A stretch of DNA of 64,000 nt from an uncultured SAR116 cluster alpha proteobacterium (GCA_902578815.1 CACHEI010000005.1:1-64000), one strand, 5' to 3'. Counted from the first letter of the stretch, positions 8,319 through 19,905 are shown. The notes: generated by a model not told the origin, from the sequence alone. Numbers and translations: made by a program.

Positions 8319-9728
8319 ATGGCAGGCACTGCAGACCACAATGATCGCGGTGAGCGTAAAGATGAGGCGGGAGACCGGCTGACTTCACTCTATGGCCTGA
8401 CGCCAAAGGTCGAGGGTGCAATTGTTGCTGCTGTGGACGGCCATTTGGAAAGCCGCGCACGGGCTCTGGTCGCGCCGCTCCACCCTGCCGACCAAGCTGA
8501 CCTTTTGGAGCGTTTGCCAAGACGGAAGGCTGAGGTGTTGGTGCGGATGCTCGGTGAGGACCTTGATGTTGGAATGCTGTCATATCTTGATGAGGCAACT
8601 TGTAAGGAAGTTTTGGACATCATAGGCGTGACGATACTGGCGCGCCAGCTGTCTGATTTGCCGGTGGATGATGTGATTAAGATCGTCAAGGAGCTGGAAC
8701 AGGACGAATTTGACGATTTGCTGGAAGCGCTGCCTTGTGAGGAAAGGGTTCTGGTCGAGGAGGGGCTGTCATTTCCTGAGGATTCTGCTGGACGAATGAT
8801 GGAGCGTGAGATTGTAACGGTGCGAACCTTTTGGACTGTCAGCCAGACAATTGATTTTTTGCGAGCCTTGGATCTCGAAATAGAGGAATTCTATCTGATT
8901 TTTGTTGTCGATGCGGCACGCAACATAGTGGGTGAGGTAAGACTGAGTAAGTTGTTGCGTGCGCAGCGTCACCGTCGTATCTCGGAGATTATGGAGACTG
9001 ATTTCCGGAAGATTCCGGTGACCATGGATCAGGAGGAGGTCTCGATCCTTTTTCGCCGCTACGGCATGTTCTGCGCCGGTGTGGTTGATGATTCTGGCCG
9101 TCTAGTCGGCATGATCACCATTGATGACATAATTGATGTGATCGACGAGGAGGCGGAGGAGGATTTGATGGCGTTGGCTGGTGTCGGCGAGGCGAATGTT
9201 CGCTCAAGCCTCTGGGGCACGCTGCAGGGCCGATCCTCATGGCTATTAATCAATTTGTTCACAGCGATTATCGCCTCAGCGGTGATTGGTCTGTTCGACG
9301 CAACCATTGAACGGCTCGTGGCGCTTGCCATTCTGATGCCGATCGTTGCCTCGATGGGGGGCAATGCCGGAACCCAGACTCTGACTGTTGCGGTGCGGGC
9401 CATTGGCCTTCACCAGTTGGACCGCGATGCCGCGACGGCCTTTGTGCGGCGCGAGCTGATAGTTGCCGCGCTCAACGGTGTGGTTTTCGCGATGCTCTCG
9501 GCAACGATGGCATTTCTTTGGTTCAACAATGCCGATATTGCGGCCGTGATGGCTGTAGCGATGTTCGCCAATATGATGATTGCCGGGCTTAGTGGAACGC
9601 TCGTGCCGCTTGGGCTGGTGCGTCTTGGTGTTGATCCTGCGGTGGCGTCAAGCGTCTTTGTTACCACCATCACCAATGTTGTCGGGTTCTTCGTCTTTTT
9701 GGGGCTGGCGGCACTCTATCTGATCTAG
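8319..9728 (+). CDS. mgtE: Magnesium transporter MgtE
   Basis: This 469-residue Mg2+-gated Mg2+ channel of the inner membrane has domains in normal order. The acidic superhelical MgtE-N domain is at about 35-150 (with LLERLPRRKAEVLVRML and VDDVIKIVKELEQDEFDDLL). Two CBS domains follow at about 150-275 (FLIFVVD-like strand, MITIDDIIDVIDEEAEEDL), then five transmembrane helices from about 300 to the end, with the pore-region motif MPIVASMGGNAGTQTLTV. Acidic residues in the N and CBS domains are the known intracellular Mg2+ sensors. A TAGGAAC ribosome site lies 8 bases before the ATG. Length is typical. It has no obvious functional link to its neighbours. Confidence 0.95.
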   Translation: MAGTADHNDRGERKDEAGDRLTSLYGLTPKVEGAIVAAVDGHLESRARALVAPLHPADQADLLERLPRRKAEVLVRMLGEDLDVGMLSYLDEATCKEVLDIIGVTILARQLSDLPVDDVIKIVKELEQDEFDDLLEALPCEERVLVEEGLSFPEDSAGRMMEREIVTVRTFWTVSQTIDFLRALDLEIEEFYLIFVVDAARNIVGEVRLSKLLRAQRHRRISEIMETDFRKIPVTMDQEEVSILFRRYGMFCAGVVDDSGRLVGMITIDDIIDVIDEEAEEDLMALAGVGEANVRSSLWGTLQGRSSWLLINLFTAIIASAVIGLFDATIERLVALAILMPIVASMGGNAGTQTLTVAVRAIGLHQLDRDAATAFVRRELIVAALNGVVFAMLSATMAFLWFNNADIAAVMAVAMFANMMIAGLSGTLVPLGLVRLGVDPAVASSVFVTTITNVVGFFVFLGLAALYLI

Positions 9729-9835
9729 CATTCTGATCTGGCTTTGCGCGATTGTGCGGTTGAATATTTTTTGCCTCCCCTTTTTTTGGCCTGATCAGTT
9801 GCCCATTTGCTGATGGCGACGCAATGATGGTATCC

Positions 9836-10255
9836 ATGACTGTTCACCTGAAAAAACTCTCTGTTGGTTCAGCCTCGCTCGCCAGTCTGCAGGAATGGCA
9901 GGCAGCGCGCTTTGCCGCGGGCATGGAACTGATCCATTTGACGCGCAATACGCCGCGCCGTTGGCAGGAGGTGCTTGACGGTGGTTCCATTTTCTGGGTG
10001 ATAAAGGGCGTGATGTGCGCCCGCCAGCCAATCACCGAGCTGCGTGCGATGCAGCGCGCCGATGGGCGTCCTGCCTGTGGAATTGTACTTGCCCCTAACT
10101 TGATTGCGGTTGAACCGCTACGGGTGCGGATTTTTCAGGGCTGGCGATATCTTGAGGCAAAGGATGCTCCAGCCGACAGCCTTGTCAGCGCGGATACTGG
10201 CGAAGCGATGCCGGCCGAGATGGCCGCGGAGCTGCGCGAGCTTGGCCTGCTCTAG
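9836..10255 (+). CDS. DUF1489 family protein
   Basis: This 139-residue cytoplasmic protein is of a family widespread in alphaproteobacteria and of unknown function. Characteristic parts are the start MTVHLKKLSVGSASLASL, the HLTRNTPRRWQEVLDGGS segment, SIFWVIKGVMCARQ and the RIFQGWRYLEAKDAP block near residue 115. An in-frame ATG-ATG at 9824 would add four residues; I prefer 9836 because family members begin with the same short M-x-[IVL]-x-L start. Neither start has a strong ribosome site. It stands alone between mgtE and a convergent small gene. Confidence 0.8.
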   Translation: MTVHLKKLSVGSASLASLQEWQAARFAAGMELIHLTRNTPRRWQEVLDGGSIFWVIKGVMCARQPITELRAMQRADGRPACGIVLAPNLIAVEPLRVRIFQGWRYLEAKDAPADSLVSADTGEAMPAEMAAELRELGLL

Positions 10256-10343
10256 CCGCATATGACAGCCTTTCGCAATCCTGCTACCTTTTACTCTGAA
10301 TGACTGGACCTGCTGGCAAATATGCGGGGTCGCTGCCGTTAGT

Positions 10344-10553
10344 TTATGATCCGTCCTTGGCAAAGGTCACTGCAAACATCGGGTTGCCATTAAACAGATG
10401 TTCGCGTTTCGGGCCATTCATCAACTCGAAGCGTTGCATGGAGATCGGTCCTGCCATGCGATAGCCCTCGGACGCCAGATTGCGCCGGTGAAACTCAAGC
10501 GCTGCCGCCTCGAAACTCTCGGCAATAATGGTAATGCGATCTTCATCAGCCAT
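10344..10553 (-). CDS. Small conserved-looking protein of unknown function
   Basis: This is a 69-residue soluble protein starting MADEDRITIIAESFEAAALE and ending FAVTFAKDGS. Several basic residues and a GPISMQRFELMNG segment are visible; there is no signal peptide or membrane helix. The ATG at 10551-10553 has a GGAG ribosome site 7 bases upstream, so I reject the longer frame to 10598. Codon use looks like the GC-rich neighbours, which supports a real gene. I do not recognise the family. It is convergent with the DUF1489 gene and 116 bases downstream of the nuclease gene on the same strand. Confidence 0.6.
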   Translation of the reverse strand: MADEDRITIIAESFEAAALEFHRRNLASEGYRMAGPISMQRFELMNGPKREHLFNGNPMFAVTFAKDGS

Positions 10554-10669
10554 GATGAGGCTCCGTTCTGTCTGGATTCGCTGTGTGCAATATGCCAAAT
10601 CGCACGGACTTTGTCAGGAAGTTTTCCGGCGTTTTGGCAAATATTGCTTATTACATCCTCTGGCCGGGG

Positions 10670-11179
10670 TCATTTCCTGCGCCATTCCCATGGCGGGCTG
10701 AAGCGCCCCTGCCACACGCCGCGCTTTGCTGCCGCGGCGCGTGTTTCATTCTCCACATAGGCGATTGAAAAATCGCGGTAGGCAAGAGCCAGACCCCGGT
10801 CCACTAGCGCACCAGCAATATCGAGGTCATTGGCAAAACACTGCATGACAAGCCGCCCATATCGGTCAACATCACGCAGATGACATCTGAGCTGCGGGGC
10901 TGAGGCGGCAAGGTCACGCATCGCATCGCGCGCTGCAAGCCCACAGGACCAGGATGAGCCATCATCAGTCTCGCACTGCTGTTTGAGTTCCGGGGCATCG
11001 ATTCCGAACAGACGAATTTTCAGGCTGCCGCTGCGCAGGGAATCACCATCGGTGACCCGCGTCACGCCGATTTGCCCGGACAGGGAAAACGGGGCGTTTG
11101 TCGTCTCCGTCGCTTGTGTGCCATGCGGCATTGCCATGGCGAGACTGAACAGCAAAAGCAGTCTGAATTTCCAGTACAT
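10670..11179 (-). CDS. Secreted thermonuclease-like (SNase fold) protein
   Basis: This 169-residue protein has a cleavable signal peptide (about residues 1-23, hydrophobic core LLLLFSLAMA, cut after a T-Q-A type site). The SNase-like domain shows VTRVTDGDSLRSG, the active-site block IRLFGIDAPELKQQC, and DRYGRLVM, which carries the second conserved Arg. The final catalytic Arg region is AAAKRGVWQG. Such proteins are calcium-dependent nucleases or have lost activity; the D-R-E pattern seems mostly present here (D in TDGDS, R in IRLFG, E in APELK). The product is probably periplasmic or secreted. Four or more cysteines after the signal could form disulfides. It is transcribed alone, downstream of an MFS gene. 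Confidence 0.85.
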   Translation of the reverse strand: MYWKFRLLLLFSLAMAMPHGTQATETTNAPFSLSGQIGVTRVTDGDSLRSGSLKIRLFGIDAPELKQQCETDDGSSWSCGLAARDAMRDLAASAPQLRCHLRDVDRYGRLVMQCFANDLDIAGALVDRGLALAYRDFSIAYVENETRAAAAKRGVWQGRFSPPWEWRRK

Positions 11180-11361
11180 TAGAAAAATCTAATTCAATTG
11201 ATAACCAGGCGCTATCCCCAATGTTTGATATGGTCATCGGTTGGCAACAACCTTTTGGATGACGCGAAAGGTGGCCTTGTCCATGCACGTTCAGCACACA
11301 ATAATTGTTTCCATTGCCAGATTGAGCGGATAGGCGAGTGACCATCCGCAGGAAATGCGCG

Positions 11362-12654
11362 CTAATTGACGTAGGGGTTGTCCTTGAAGGGATCCTCGGC
11401 ATCGCCTGCCTCCTCGTCCGACATCACCCATTCGGCCTCAGGGTTCAAGCTGGCGGCCACTGCACTTGAGGCCTCGGGAATGGCGACAAAGGGGCCCTGC
11501 GCTGCTGTTGGAACTGCGCGCCGCCGTGTCATCCTAAGGACAACGAATATCGCGGTGGCAATCTGTGTTGATGCCAGAAGAGGAAAGAAACTGTCAACAC
11601 CCAGAAATTCGAGTGACAATGCCGCAAGTGGTGACCCGACAACTGCACCGGCGCCACTCATCATCACCAATCCAGAGGCGACGGCAATCATCTGGGAGGG
11701 TGTCAGAAAATCGTTTGCATGGGCAATGCACAGCGAATACATAGGAAAAAGAAACCCGCCGAATACAACCATGCAGACAAGCAGGAGAGCAAATTGAGTA
11801 AGCTCGAGTTGCCACGCAAGGAGCAACGTGGCGGCAGCCATTGCCGAAACGCCAAGAATGACGACGCGCCTGTCAAACCGGTCCGACAGTCGGCCAACCG
11901 GATATTGCAGCAGCATCGCGCCGATCACCGGGGCTGTCATGAAATAACCGATCTCGCTGCTGCTCATTCCAATTGACTTACCATAGACTGCACCCATGCC
12001 GAAGACCATCGCGATCGACATGCCGTTCAGAGCCAGGCCGATAACGGCAAGTGGCGAAATCTGGAAGATCCGGCGCAGGCTGATGCGTTCGGGTGCTGAA
12101 AATTCCGGTGCCTTGCCGACGCTGATCAGGATCGGCACGACGGCCAGCGAGACCAGAACAGACGCCAGCAGGAACAGCTCAACCCCTGTCTCGCTGCCCA
12201 GCGAGATCATCAGCTGGCCACTGGCGATGCCTGCCATTGTTACGATCATGTACAGGGACAACATCTGCCCACGTGTCTTGTTGGTTGATTGATCATTCAG
12301 CCAGCTTTCGCAGACGATATACATTCCAGCAAAGCTAAACCCTGTTAGAATTCTCATGAGAGCCCAGACGTACGGGTCAATGATCGCAGCATGCACCAGA
12401 ACCGCGGCAGAGGCAACGGCCGACATTGCGCCAAACACACGCACATGGCCAACATTGTTGAGAATATGTGGGACGCCCAGAGACCCCAGAAAAAGGCCCA
12501 GATAATAACCGGCCATGATCAGACCGGTTGCGACATTGCTGAAGCCGGCATCGGATGAGCGAATGCCGAGCAGGACCATTTGCAGGCCATTTCCCGCCAT
12601 GATCAGCAACAGGCCGAAAAACAGGGTCCATGAGGCAGCTGCAGATCTCAGCAT
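11362..12654 (-). CDS. MFS transporter (YcaD-like)
   Basis: This 430-residue inner-membrane protein has about twelve hydrophobic helices and a polar C-terminal tail of about 50 residues (about 380-430). ESWLNDQSTNKTRGQMLS in the middle of the N-half is typical of YcaD-type major facilitator proteins, and VGRLSDRFDRRVVILG is the usual loop between helices 8 and 9. Substrate is unknown. The start at 12654 is preceded by a TTGGAG ribosome site. The gene lies 182 bases downstream of glnE on the same strand, but the gap suggests a separate promoter. The acidic tail ending DPFKDNPYVN is not part of the transporter fold. Confidence 0.85.
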   Translation of the reverse strand: MLRSAAASWTLFFGLLLIMAGNGLQMVLLGIRSSDAGFSNVATGLIMAGYYLGLFLGSLGVPHILNNVGHVRVFGAMSAVASAAVLVHAAIIDPYVWALMRILTGFSFAGMYIVCESWLNDQSTNKTRGQMLSLYMIVTMAGIASGQLMISLGSETGVELFLLASVLVSLAVVPILISVGKAPEFSAPERISLRRIFQISPLAVIGLALNGMSIAMVFGMGAVYGKSIGMSSSEIGYFMTAPVIGAMLLQYPVGRLSDRFDRRVVILGVSAMAAATLLLAWQLELTQFALLLVCMVVFGGFLFPMYSLCIAHANDFLTPSQMIAVASGLVMMSGAGAVVGSPLAALSLEFLGVDSFFPLLASTQIATAIFVVLRMTRRRAVPTAAQGPFVAIPEASSAVAASLNPEAEWVMSDEEAGDAEDPFKDNPYVN

Positions 12655-12835
12655 GGCCGATATCCAACTCCAAAAATCCCAAAAAAGCGGTGTTCACAAC
12701 CAAGGTGATAACCGGAATATCAGGTGTCCTATAAAAATAGAAAAGATACGCTTCGTTACGACTTGGCGAAACCTGCCGTCTGTCTCGCATTCAACAAAAT
12801 TCAGTCGTTTTGAAGACAAAGTAAGTTTTTCTGGA

Positions 12836-15808
12836 TCACGGGTTGCCAGAGGGTCCATCTGAACCGGTCTGCAGTGAGAAAGTCGCCTCAAAAACAGCCA
12901 CAACCTTCTCGCGTTCGCCATCCAACATGGTGACCAGATGCGGCTCGTCAGCGGCGTCATTGTTCTGGGCAATGAACCGGACAACGGCAGCGTTAAAATC
13001 ATCGGCATTCTGCCCAACCGCGCCAACGCACAGGCGCAGGCTGGCATAAACATTGCTGAATAGCTGGCTTGCGCTTTCAAGATTTGTAGCATCGGTCTGG
13101 CTGATGCGCTCATGGCGCACCAGTTTAGAGATGATTTCGATTTGGTCTTGACCTGTGCCTGAAAAAAGGTCGGCATTGACAAGGCGCAATCCCTGCACCA
13201 GAAGATCGAGTTCGTCCATCCCGCCCGGCAGTTTGCGCAACTGCAGCGCCGGTGCGCTCCCATAGACGTCGCGAAGGCGTTGCCGCATATCAAGGACTGC
13301 ATTGCCGACAATTGGCAGGTCGATCGGATGCTTTGTTGTTTCGTAAATGGCCTCGGTTAGTGCTGTCACCACGGCCGGTGCCTGCGCCGGTTCTGTGATG
13401 ATCCGCGCTTTAGCAAGCGCCAGCTTTTCCCACACCCAGGCGTCTTTTCTGTAATACTCAGTAAGCCTTTCAAGACCGACGGCGACGGCTCCCTTGTCAC
13501 CATCGGGACGAAGGCGCATGTCCACCTCATACAAGCTGCCCTCGGCGGTTGGTCGGCTCAGCCAGTTGACAAAGGTCTGGGTCAGGCGGGTGAAATAGGC
13601 CTTAGATCCCAGCGTACGATCACCCGTTGACTGGGCATTTGTCCCGGCTTGAAAGACGACCACAAGATCCAGATCTGAATGCGCGGTCAAGGCTCCAGTG
13701 CCAAGCCGGCCAAGCGCCAGAATTGCGCTCTGGCCATCAATGCTGCCATGTCGGCGCTGCATGTCCTGAATGGCCAGTCGATGCACGGCACGAACGACAA
13801 CATCGGCGATTATGCTCAACGCCTGGCTAAGATCGGCCGGATGCAGAATATGGCTCAACGCCTGGACCTCACATTGGAAACGCCATTCACGCGCCCGTCG
13901 CTTTATTGCGTCAAGCGCTTCCTCGACTGACAAATCGGCGATAGTGGCTTGCATCTGCTCTGCCAAAACGGTGCCATCGGGCAGAGGGTCGAAGAAATCG
14001 GCAAACAGGACAAGATCAAACAGAGCTGGGTTGCGGCGCAGATAGGATGCCATCCGTGGCGAGAGAACCAGCATGTCACACAGCAATTTCGTCAATTGCC
14101 GGTTATGGTCGAGAAGCGAGAAGATCTGCACACTTGCTGGCAGCGCTTCGGTGAATTGGGCGAAGGCGGCGAATTTGTCATCTGGTGAGGGGCCACCTGC
14201 CAGATGGCCAAGAATGGTTGGCATTAGCCGATTCAGCAAGGAACGCGCCCTCTCCCCTCTTGTAGTGGCAATCCGGCCAGCCATCCAGCCATCTAGAGTG
14301 GCACAGACATCACTCGGTCGTTGGAACCCATGCACCGTTAGCCATTGCATGAGTTGCTCAGTGTCATCAAGCAGCAGGTTCAAACCTTCGCCCTCGCTGG
14401 CGATGCTGGTCTGCTTAGTGTCCTCGAGAAGTTTGTGTGTGGTGTTCGTGCCGATAGCCCGCATCACGCTCGCAAGCACGGCAAGGAAACTCTCGCTGTC
14501 TTCATGGCCGAGGAACTGGACGAATTGCGTCAGTTCGGCCTCGCTGCGTGGCAACGAATGCGTCTGGGCGTCGCTAAGCATCTGGAGGCGGTGTTCGACA
14601 CGGCGGATGGCTAGATAGAGATCCATCAGATTGCGCGCCTGGTCTGGGCTAATCCAGTCTTCATCAGCCAACGCCTTGAGGGCAGTTAGTGTGCGGGCCT
14701 GACGGATGGCGGAACCACGGCCCCCTGTGACCAGTTGCAGAACATGGGTAAAGAATTCAATCTGGCGAACGCCATTCTTGCCGGTTTTCAGGTTATAGCC
14801 ATGCCAATCGGATGTCTGCACTGGCCGGCGCAGCATCGAATTCATATCTTGCATCACCGTGTAATCCAGCGTCCGCCGCCAGATGAAAGGCTGAAGATTG
14901 GCGAGAAAAGCGGTACCAAGCGCAAGATCGCCGGCGATTGGCCTGGCTCGGATGAAGGCCGCTCTCTCCCAGGTGCGGGCAATTGATTCATAATAGCCTA
15001 GTGCCGCGCCAATCTGGATGCTGACAGCTGTCGCCCCTGGGTCTGGACGTAAGCGCAAATCAACCCGCCAGCCAATACCATCCCCAGTATTCTGCGACAA
15101 CAGTCGAACTAGGGCGCGTGTCTGCTCAACATAGAATTGCTGGGCCTCGTCGGCGTCAAATAGCGGCGTGCTGTCAGGATCGTGAAGAATGATCAGGTCA
15201 ATGTCGGATGAGTAATTTAATTCCGACGCCCCCAATTTGCCAAGCGCAAGGAGGACCCATCCACAATCTGCCATATCCTTGGCGGGTGGAGGGCATTGGC
15301 CACGCCCCGCCGCCCGGTCAAACAGGTACCGCACCGTCGCGCGAACCGCGGTCTCGGCGGCGCTGCTAAGCCATTGCATCTGCGTTGCAACATCTGCCTT
15401 TGTGGCGAGATCAGACACCGCAACGGCAAGCGCACTGCGCTGACGTAGCTGGCGAATGGCCCGCATCATGGCGGTGTCATCCTTGATTGTTGGCGTTGTC
15501 GCTTTCAGTTCATCACAAGCGGCAGTGACTATTGCGGCTCCCTGTCCCTGCAGTATGGGCACGATGGCGTGCTGATGTCGCCGCGCTAGTGTCCGGAGAT
15601 GGCGGGAATGCACCAGCATGGCTGCAAGCGCGTCCGCCGAAACGCCGGTGTCAGCATCACCTAGAACAATGTTGGCCCAAGACACAAGATCAGCATGGAT
15701 CGGTCGCAGATGTGCCGGGATGATAGGCAGACCGGGGCACAGCCGGTTGTTTTCGATAAGCGCTGGATCATTGGTCATCACGCGAGCATAGCGAAGCACA
15801 GCAGACAT
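12836..15808 (-). CDS. glnE: Bifunctional glutamine synthetase adenylyltransferase/deadenylase
   Basis: This 990-residue protein adds AMP to, or removes it from, glutamine synthetase in response to PII and glutamine. The two nucleotidyltransferase domains are clear. The N-terminal adenylyl-removing half has LGKLGASELNYSSDIDLIIL (about residues 193-212), and the C-terminal adenylylating half has LALGRLGTGALTAHSDLDLV (about 690-709), each with the paired Asp metal ligands. RLRPDPGATAVS and MRLRPDGDKGAVAV follow them. Length matches the family. An in-frame ATG ten codons into the protein is an alternative start. It is a core nitrogen-control gene and supports a free-living organism that regulates ammonia assimilation. 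Confidence 0.95.
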   Translation of the reverse strand: MSAVLRYARVMTNDPALIENNRLCPGLPIIPAHLRPIHADLVSWANIVLGDADTGVSADALAAMLVHSRHLRTLARRHQHAIVPILQGQGAAIVTAACDELKATTPTIKDDTAMMRAIRQLRQRSALAVAVSDLATKADVATQMQWLSSAAETAVRATVRYLFDRAAGRGQCPPPAKDMADCGWVLLALGKLGASELNYSSDIDLIILHDPDSTPLFDADEAQQFYVEQTRALVRLLSQNTGDGIGWRVDLRLRPDPGATAVSIQIGAALGYYESIARTWERAAFIRARPIAGDLALGTAFLANLQPFIWRRTLDYTVMQDMNSMLRRPVQTSDWHGYNLKTGKNGVRQIEFFTHVLQLVTGGRGSAIRQARTLTALKALADEDWISPDQARNLMDLYLAIRRVEHRLQMLSDAQTHSLPRSEAELTQFVQFLGHEDSESFLAVLASVMRAIGTNTTHKLLEDTKQTSIASEGEGLNLLLDDTEQLMQWLTVHGFQRPSDVCATLDGWMAGRIATTRGERARSLLNRLMPTILGHLAGGPSPDDKFAAFAQFTEALPASVQIFSLLDHNRQLTKLLCDMLVLSPRMASYLRRNPALFDLVLFADFFDPLPDGTVLAEQMQATIADLSVEEALDAIKRRAREWRFQCEVQALSHILHPADLSQALSIIADVVVRAVHRLAIQDMQRRHGSIDGQSAILALGRLGTGALTAHSDLDLVVVFQAGTNAQSTGDRTLGSKAYFTRLTQTFVNWLSRPTAEGSLYEVDMRLRPDGDKGAVAVGLERLTEYYRKDAWVWEKLALAKARIITEPAQAPAVVTALTEAIYETTKHPIDLPIVGNAVLDMRQRLRDVYGSAPALQLRKLPGGMDELDLLVQGLRLVNADLFSGTGQDQIEIISKLVRHERISQTDATNLESASQLFSNVYASLRLCVGAVGQNADDFNAAVVRFIAQNNDAADEPHLVTMLDGEREKVVAVFEATFSLQTGSDGPSGNP

Positions 15809-15834
15809 ACAACCAGATCATCCGGCAAACCAGA

Positions 15835-17256
15835 TCATCCTGACAGGATCCGTCCTCCAGCCTTCATTCTGTCAAGGCCGCGATACATCCGCCATGTCAG
15901 TGTTAGCGCCGAGGTAGAAAGGCCAACCACCAAGCCAGCCCAAACGCCCACGGGCCCCAATCCAAGGGTAAAGCCCATCAAAGTTCCACCACCAACGCCA
16001 AAAAGCCAGAAACTGCCAATGGCCAGCAGGGCAGGGATGCGGGTGTCGTTCAACCCACGCAGAACCGAATTGGCGATGCCCTGCAATCCGTCAGGAATCT
16101 GAAACAGGGCAACAATCAACACCATTGGCAGGGCCAGTGAGATAACCTTTTTCAGCAGCGGATCTTTTTGATTGAGATAGATTTCAACAAGTGCCTCTGG
16201 CCAAATTAGCAGAATCGCCATGGTAATCGAGGTCACTAGAATGCCAACCAGCATCACCGAATGTGCGCTTCGTTCAAGATTTTGCCTGTCCTGCCTGCCG
16301 GCATAGTGTGCGACGCGGACGGTTCCGGCCTGCCCCAACGCTATTGGTACCATGAAAGCCACCGCGGCAATCTGGTTGGCAATCGCACTGGCCGCCAGCC
16401 CGGCGGTACCAAACAGGCCAATGATAAGGCCAATGGCGATGAACATGCCACTTTCGGCAACAATTGTGAGTCCAATGGGGAATCCCAATGCCGCAATCCG
16501 GCGGGTAATCTGCCAATCCATGATCCAGAGTCGCTGAAAGGGTTTGGAAGATCTATAGGGCTCCGAGGTGGCGATATAAATCATCAGGCCGATGCTGACC
16601 AGCAACCAGGTCAGGCTGGTTGCTAGCGCGACTCCAGCCAATCCCATTGCCGGCACCGGTCCAACGCCGTGAATGAAGGCATTATTGCCAATGATGTTGA
16701 AGCCAAGTCCCAGGAGGGTGGCAATAACCTGAGGTAGCGGCTGCTGATGCGCCACGATATATTGGCGCAGCACAAAGAAGATGAAATTGAAGGGCAAGCC
16801 GATTGCTGACCAGATAAGGAAATCTGTCGCCATATGCGACAGCTCCGGGTCCTGTCCCAGCCAGACAAGAATCGTCGGGCCGGCAACCACCAGTGGCGCA
16901 AACAAAATGCCGATGGCAGCGCCTATCACTAGTCCCTGCCGTAAAGTGCGCCGGATCTGGCGGTCATCACAGGCGCCCAGCGCCTGGGCGATAAGTGCGC
17001 CAACTGGCAATGTCATTCCAAGTGCAAAGAAATAGACTGGCTGATAGTAACGCTGGCCGAGTGATCCTGCCGCCAAATTGATGCTGTCGATTCGGCCCAT
17101 TGCAATGACGTCTGCCGTCGCAATGCCAATAACTGACAGCGCACCGATGACAATTGGCATCGCCAGTTTTATATTCTGCCAGTGATGATAGGCCCACGAA
17201 AGCACTTGCCTTGACCGTTGTATGCTGTCGCCTGTCTTTTCTGATGCTGTCGTCAT
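15835..17256 (-). CDS. MATE family efflux transporter
   Basis: This 473-residue inner-membrane antiporter has about twelve helices in two related halves (about 30-240 and 250-460). MATE blocks include VIGALSVIGIATADVIAMGR, the LGQRYYQPVYFFALG region, ALGACDDRQIRRTLRQG and, in the second half, AESGMFIAIGLIIGLFGTAG and the IPDGLQGIANSVLRGLNDTR segment. Such proteins export cationic drugs or metabolites using Na+ or H+; the substrate is not predictable. The stop is 26 bases before the glnE start on the same strand, so co-transcription with glnE is possible. A perfect inverted repeat (17324-17343) lies in the divergent region shared with rlmE. Confidence 0.9.
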   Translation of the reverse strand: MTTASEKTGDSIQRSRQVLSWAYHHWQNIKLAMPIVIGALSVIGIATADVIAMGRIDSINLAAGSLGQRYYQPVYFFALGMTLPVGALIAQALGACDDRQIRRTLRQGLVIGAAIGILFAPLVVAGPTILVWLGQDPELSHMATDFLIWSAIGLPFNFIFFVLRQYIVAHQQPLPQVIATLLGLGFNIIGNNAFIHGVGPVPAMGLAGVALATSLTWLLVSIGLMIYIATSEPYRSSKPFQRLWIMDWQITRRIAALGFPIGLTIVAESGMFIAIGLIIGLFGTAGLAASAIANQIAAVAFMVPIALGQAGTVRVAHYAGRQDRQNLERSAHSVMLVGILVTSITMAILLIWPEALVEIYLNQKDPLLKKVISLALPMVLIVALFQIPDGLQGIANSVLRGLNDTRIPALLAIGSFWLFGVGGGTLMGFTLGLGPVGVWAGLVVGLSTSALTLTWRMYRGLDRMKAGGRILSG

Positions 17257-17323
17257 TTCGGATTTGGAGCCTCAGAATTGTGGCGTCTGGCGCGGCAAAA
17301 GATTAAATAAAATGGCTGGGTTG

Positions 17324-17343
17324 CAATGTTTTTGCCAACATTG
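17324..17343. promoter_or_regulatory. 7-6-7 inverted repeat between divergent MATE and rlmE genes
   Basis: CAATGTT and AACATTG flank a six-base centre, 68 bases upstream of the MATE start and 82 bases upstream of the rlmE start. The size and position fit an operator for a dimeric repressor controlling the exporter. No regulator gene is adjacent, so this is only a candidate. Confidence 0.35.
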
Positions 17344-17425
17344 AAAACAACTTGTTATTACGTTAATTGTCCAGGAAAGTATATGCCGTCACGGGCGGCT
17401 CCCCATCTGAAAGGTATCGAGTGCG

Positions 17426-18250
17426 ATGAAAGGCGGTGGTAAAGGAATAGACCGATCAGATGGCAAAAAGGGGTCATCAGGGCGCAGCTATCGAGGCAAG
17501 GCTGGTCTTACGCGCCAACCAAAAAAGATGCGTGGCCGCAAGGTTTCGTCACAGCGCTGGCTGGCTCGACAGCTGAATGACCCCTTCGTTGCTGAGGCTA
17601 AATCCCGTGGATTTCGCTCGCGTGCAGCGTTGAAACTTGAACAGATTGATGACCGTTACAGACTTTTCCAGCCTGGCATGGCCATTGTCGATCTTGGTTG
17701 TGCGCCTGGTGGCTGGATGCAGGTTGCCTCAAAGCGGATACGACTGGGGCAGGGGCCTGCCCGCCTTGTAGGCGTTGATCTGGTGGAGACAGAGGTTATC
17801 GTCGACGCCGATACTTTTGTTGGTGACATGATGGATAATGGCATGCTGGCTCTTGTACGTGAAGCTGTTGGTGAAGCCGCCGACGGGGTTTTGAGCGATA
17901 TGGCGGCCGCTACGACTGGCCATCGGCCAACGGACCATCTTCGAACCACGGCGCTGCTTGAGGCGGCGCTGGTGTTTGCGCTGGAAATTCTTAAAAGGAA
18001 TGGGTTCTTTCTGGCGAAATGTTTTCGCGGTGGTGCCGAGCGAACTGTCCTTAACGTAATGCAGCGCAACTTTGCCACGGTGCGTCATGTAAAACCTGCC
18101 GCAAGTAGGCAGGAGTCCATAGAGAGCTATGTCTTGGCAACAGGCTTTCATGCTGATGATCTTTGCAGCAAAAATGAAAATGCAGCGCCGCATGACAATG
18201 ATGCAGGGCTGGAAAAGAAGGTTGACGAAAGCGGATTTTCCCCGATTTAA
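17426..18250 (+). CDS. rlmE: 23S rRNA (uridine-2'-O-)methyltransferase RlmE (FtsJ/RrmJ)
   Basis: This 274-residue SAM-dependent enzyme methylates U2552 in the 23S rRNA A-loop. A basic N-terminal extension (1-45, rich in K, R and G) precedes the Rossmann methyltransferase domain. The K-D-K-E tetrad is visible: Lys in RSRAALKLEQID, Asp in VLSDMAAATTGH, Lys in FFLAKCFRGG and Glu in SRQESIESYV. SAM binding is at VDLGCAPGGWMQVA. The enzyme is longer than E. coli RlmE because of the N-terminal basic tail and a polar C-terminal tail, both common in alphaproteobacteria. It is followed after 84 bases by guaB. Confidence 0.93.
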   Translation: MKGGGKGIDRSDGKKGSSGRSYRGKAGLTRQPKKMRGRKVSSQRWLARQLNDPFVAEAKSRGFRSRAALKLEQIDDRYRLFQPGMAIVDLGCAPGGWMQVASKRIRLGQGPARLVGVDLVETEVIVDADTFVGDMMDNGMLALVREAVGEAADGVLSDMAAATTGHRPTDHLRTTALLEAALVFALEILKRNGFFLAKCFRGGAERTVLNVMQRNFATVRHVKPAASRQESIESYVLATGFHADDLCSKNENAAPHDNDAGLEKKVDESGFSPI

Positions 18251-19804
<1,554 letters not shown>

Positions 19805-19905
19805 GCGATCCTAGCCAAATGAAGATTTGATCACCAAAGACCAATGATCATGGTTGATATTTTTTGGCACCGTTGAGTTGGCGGTTCCCTTCAGAGGTAG
19901 AATTC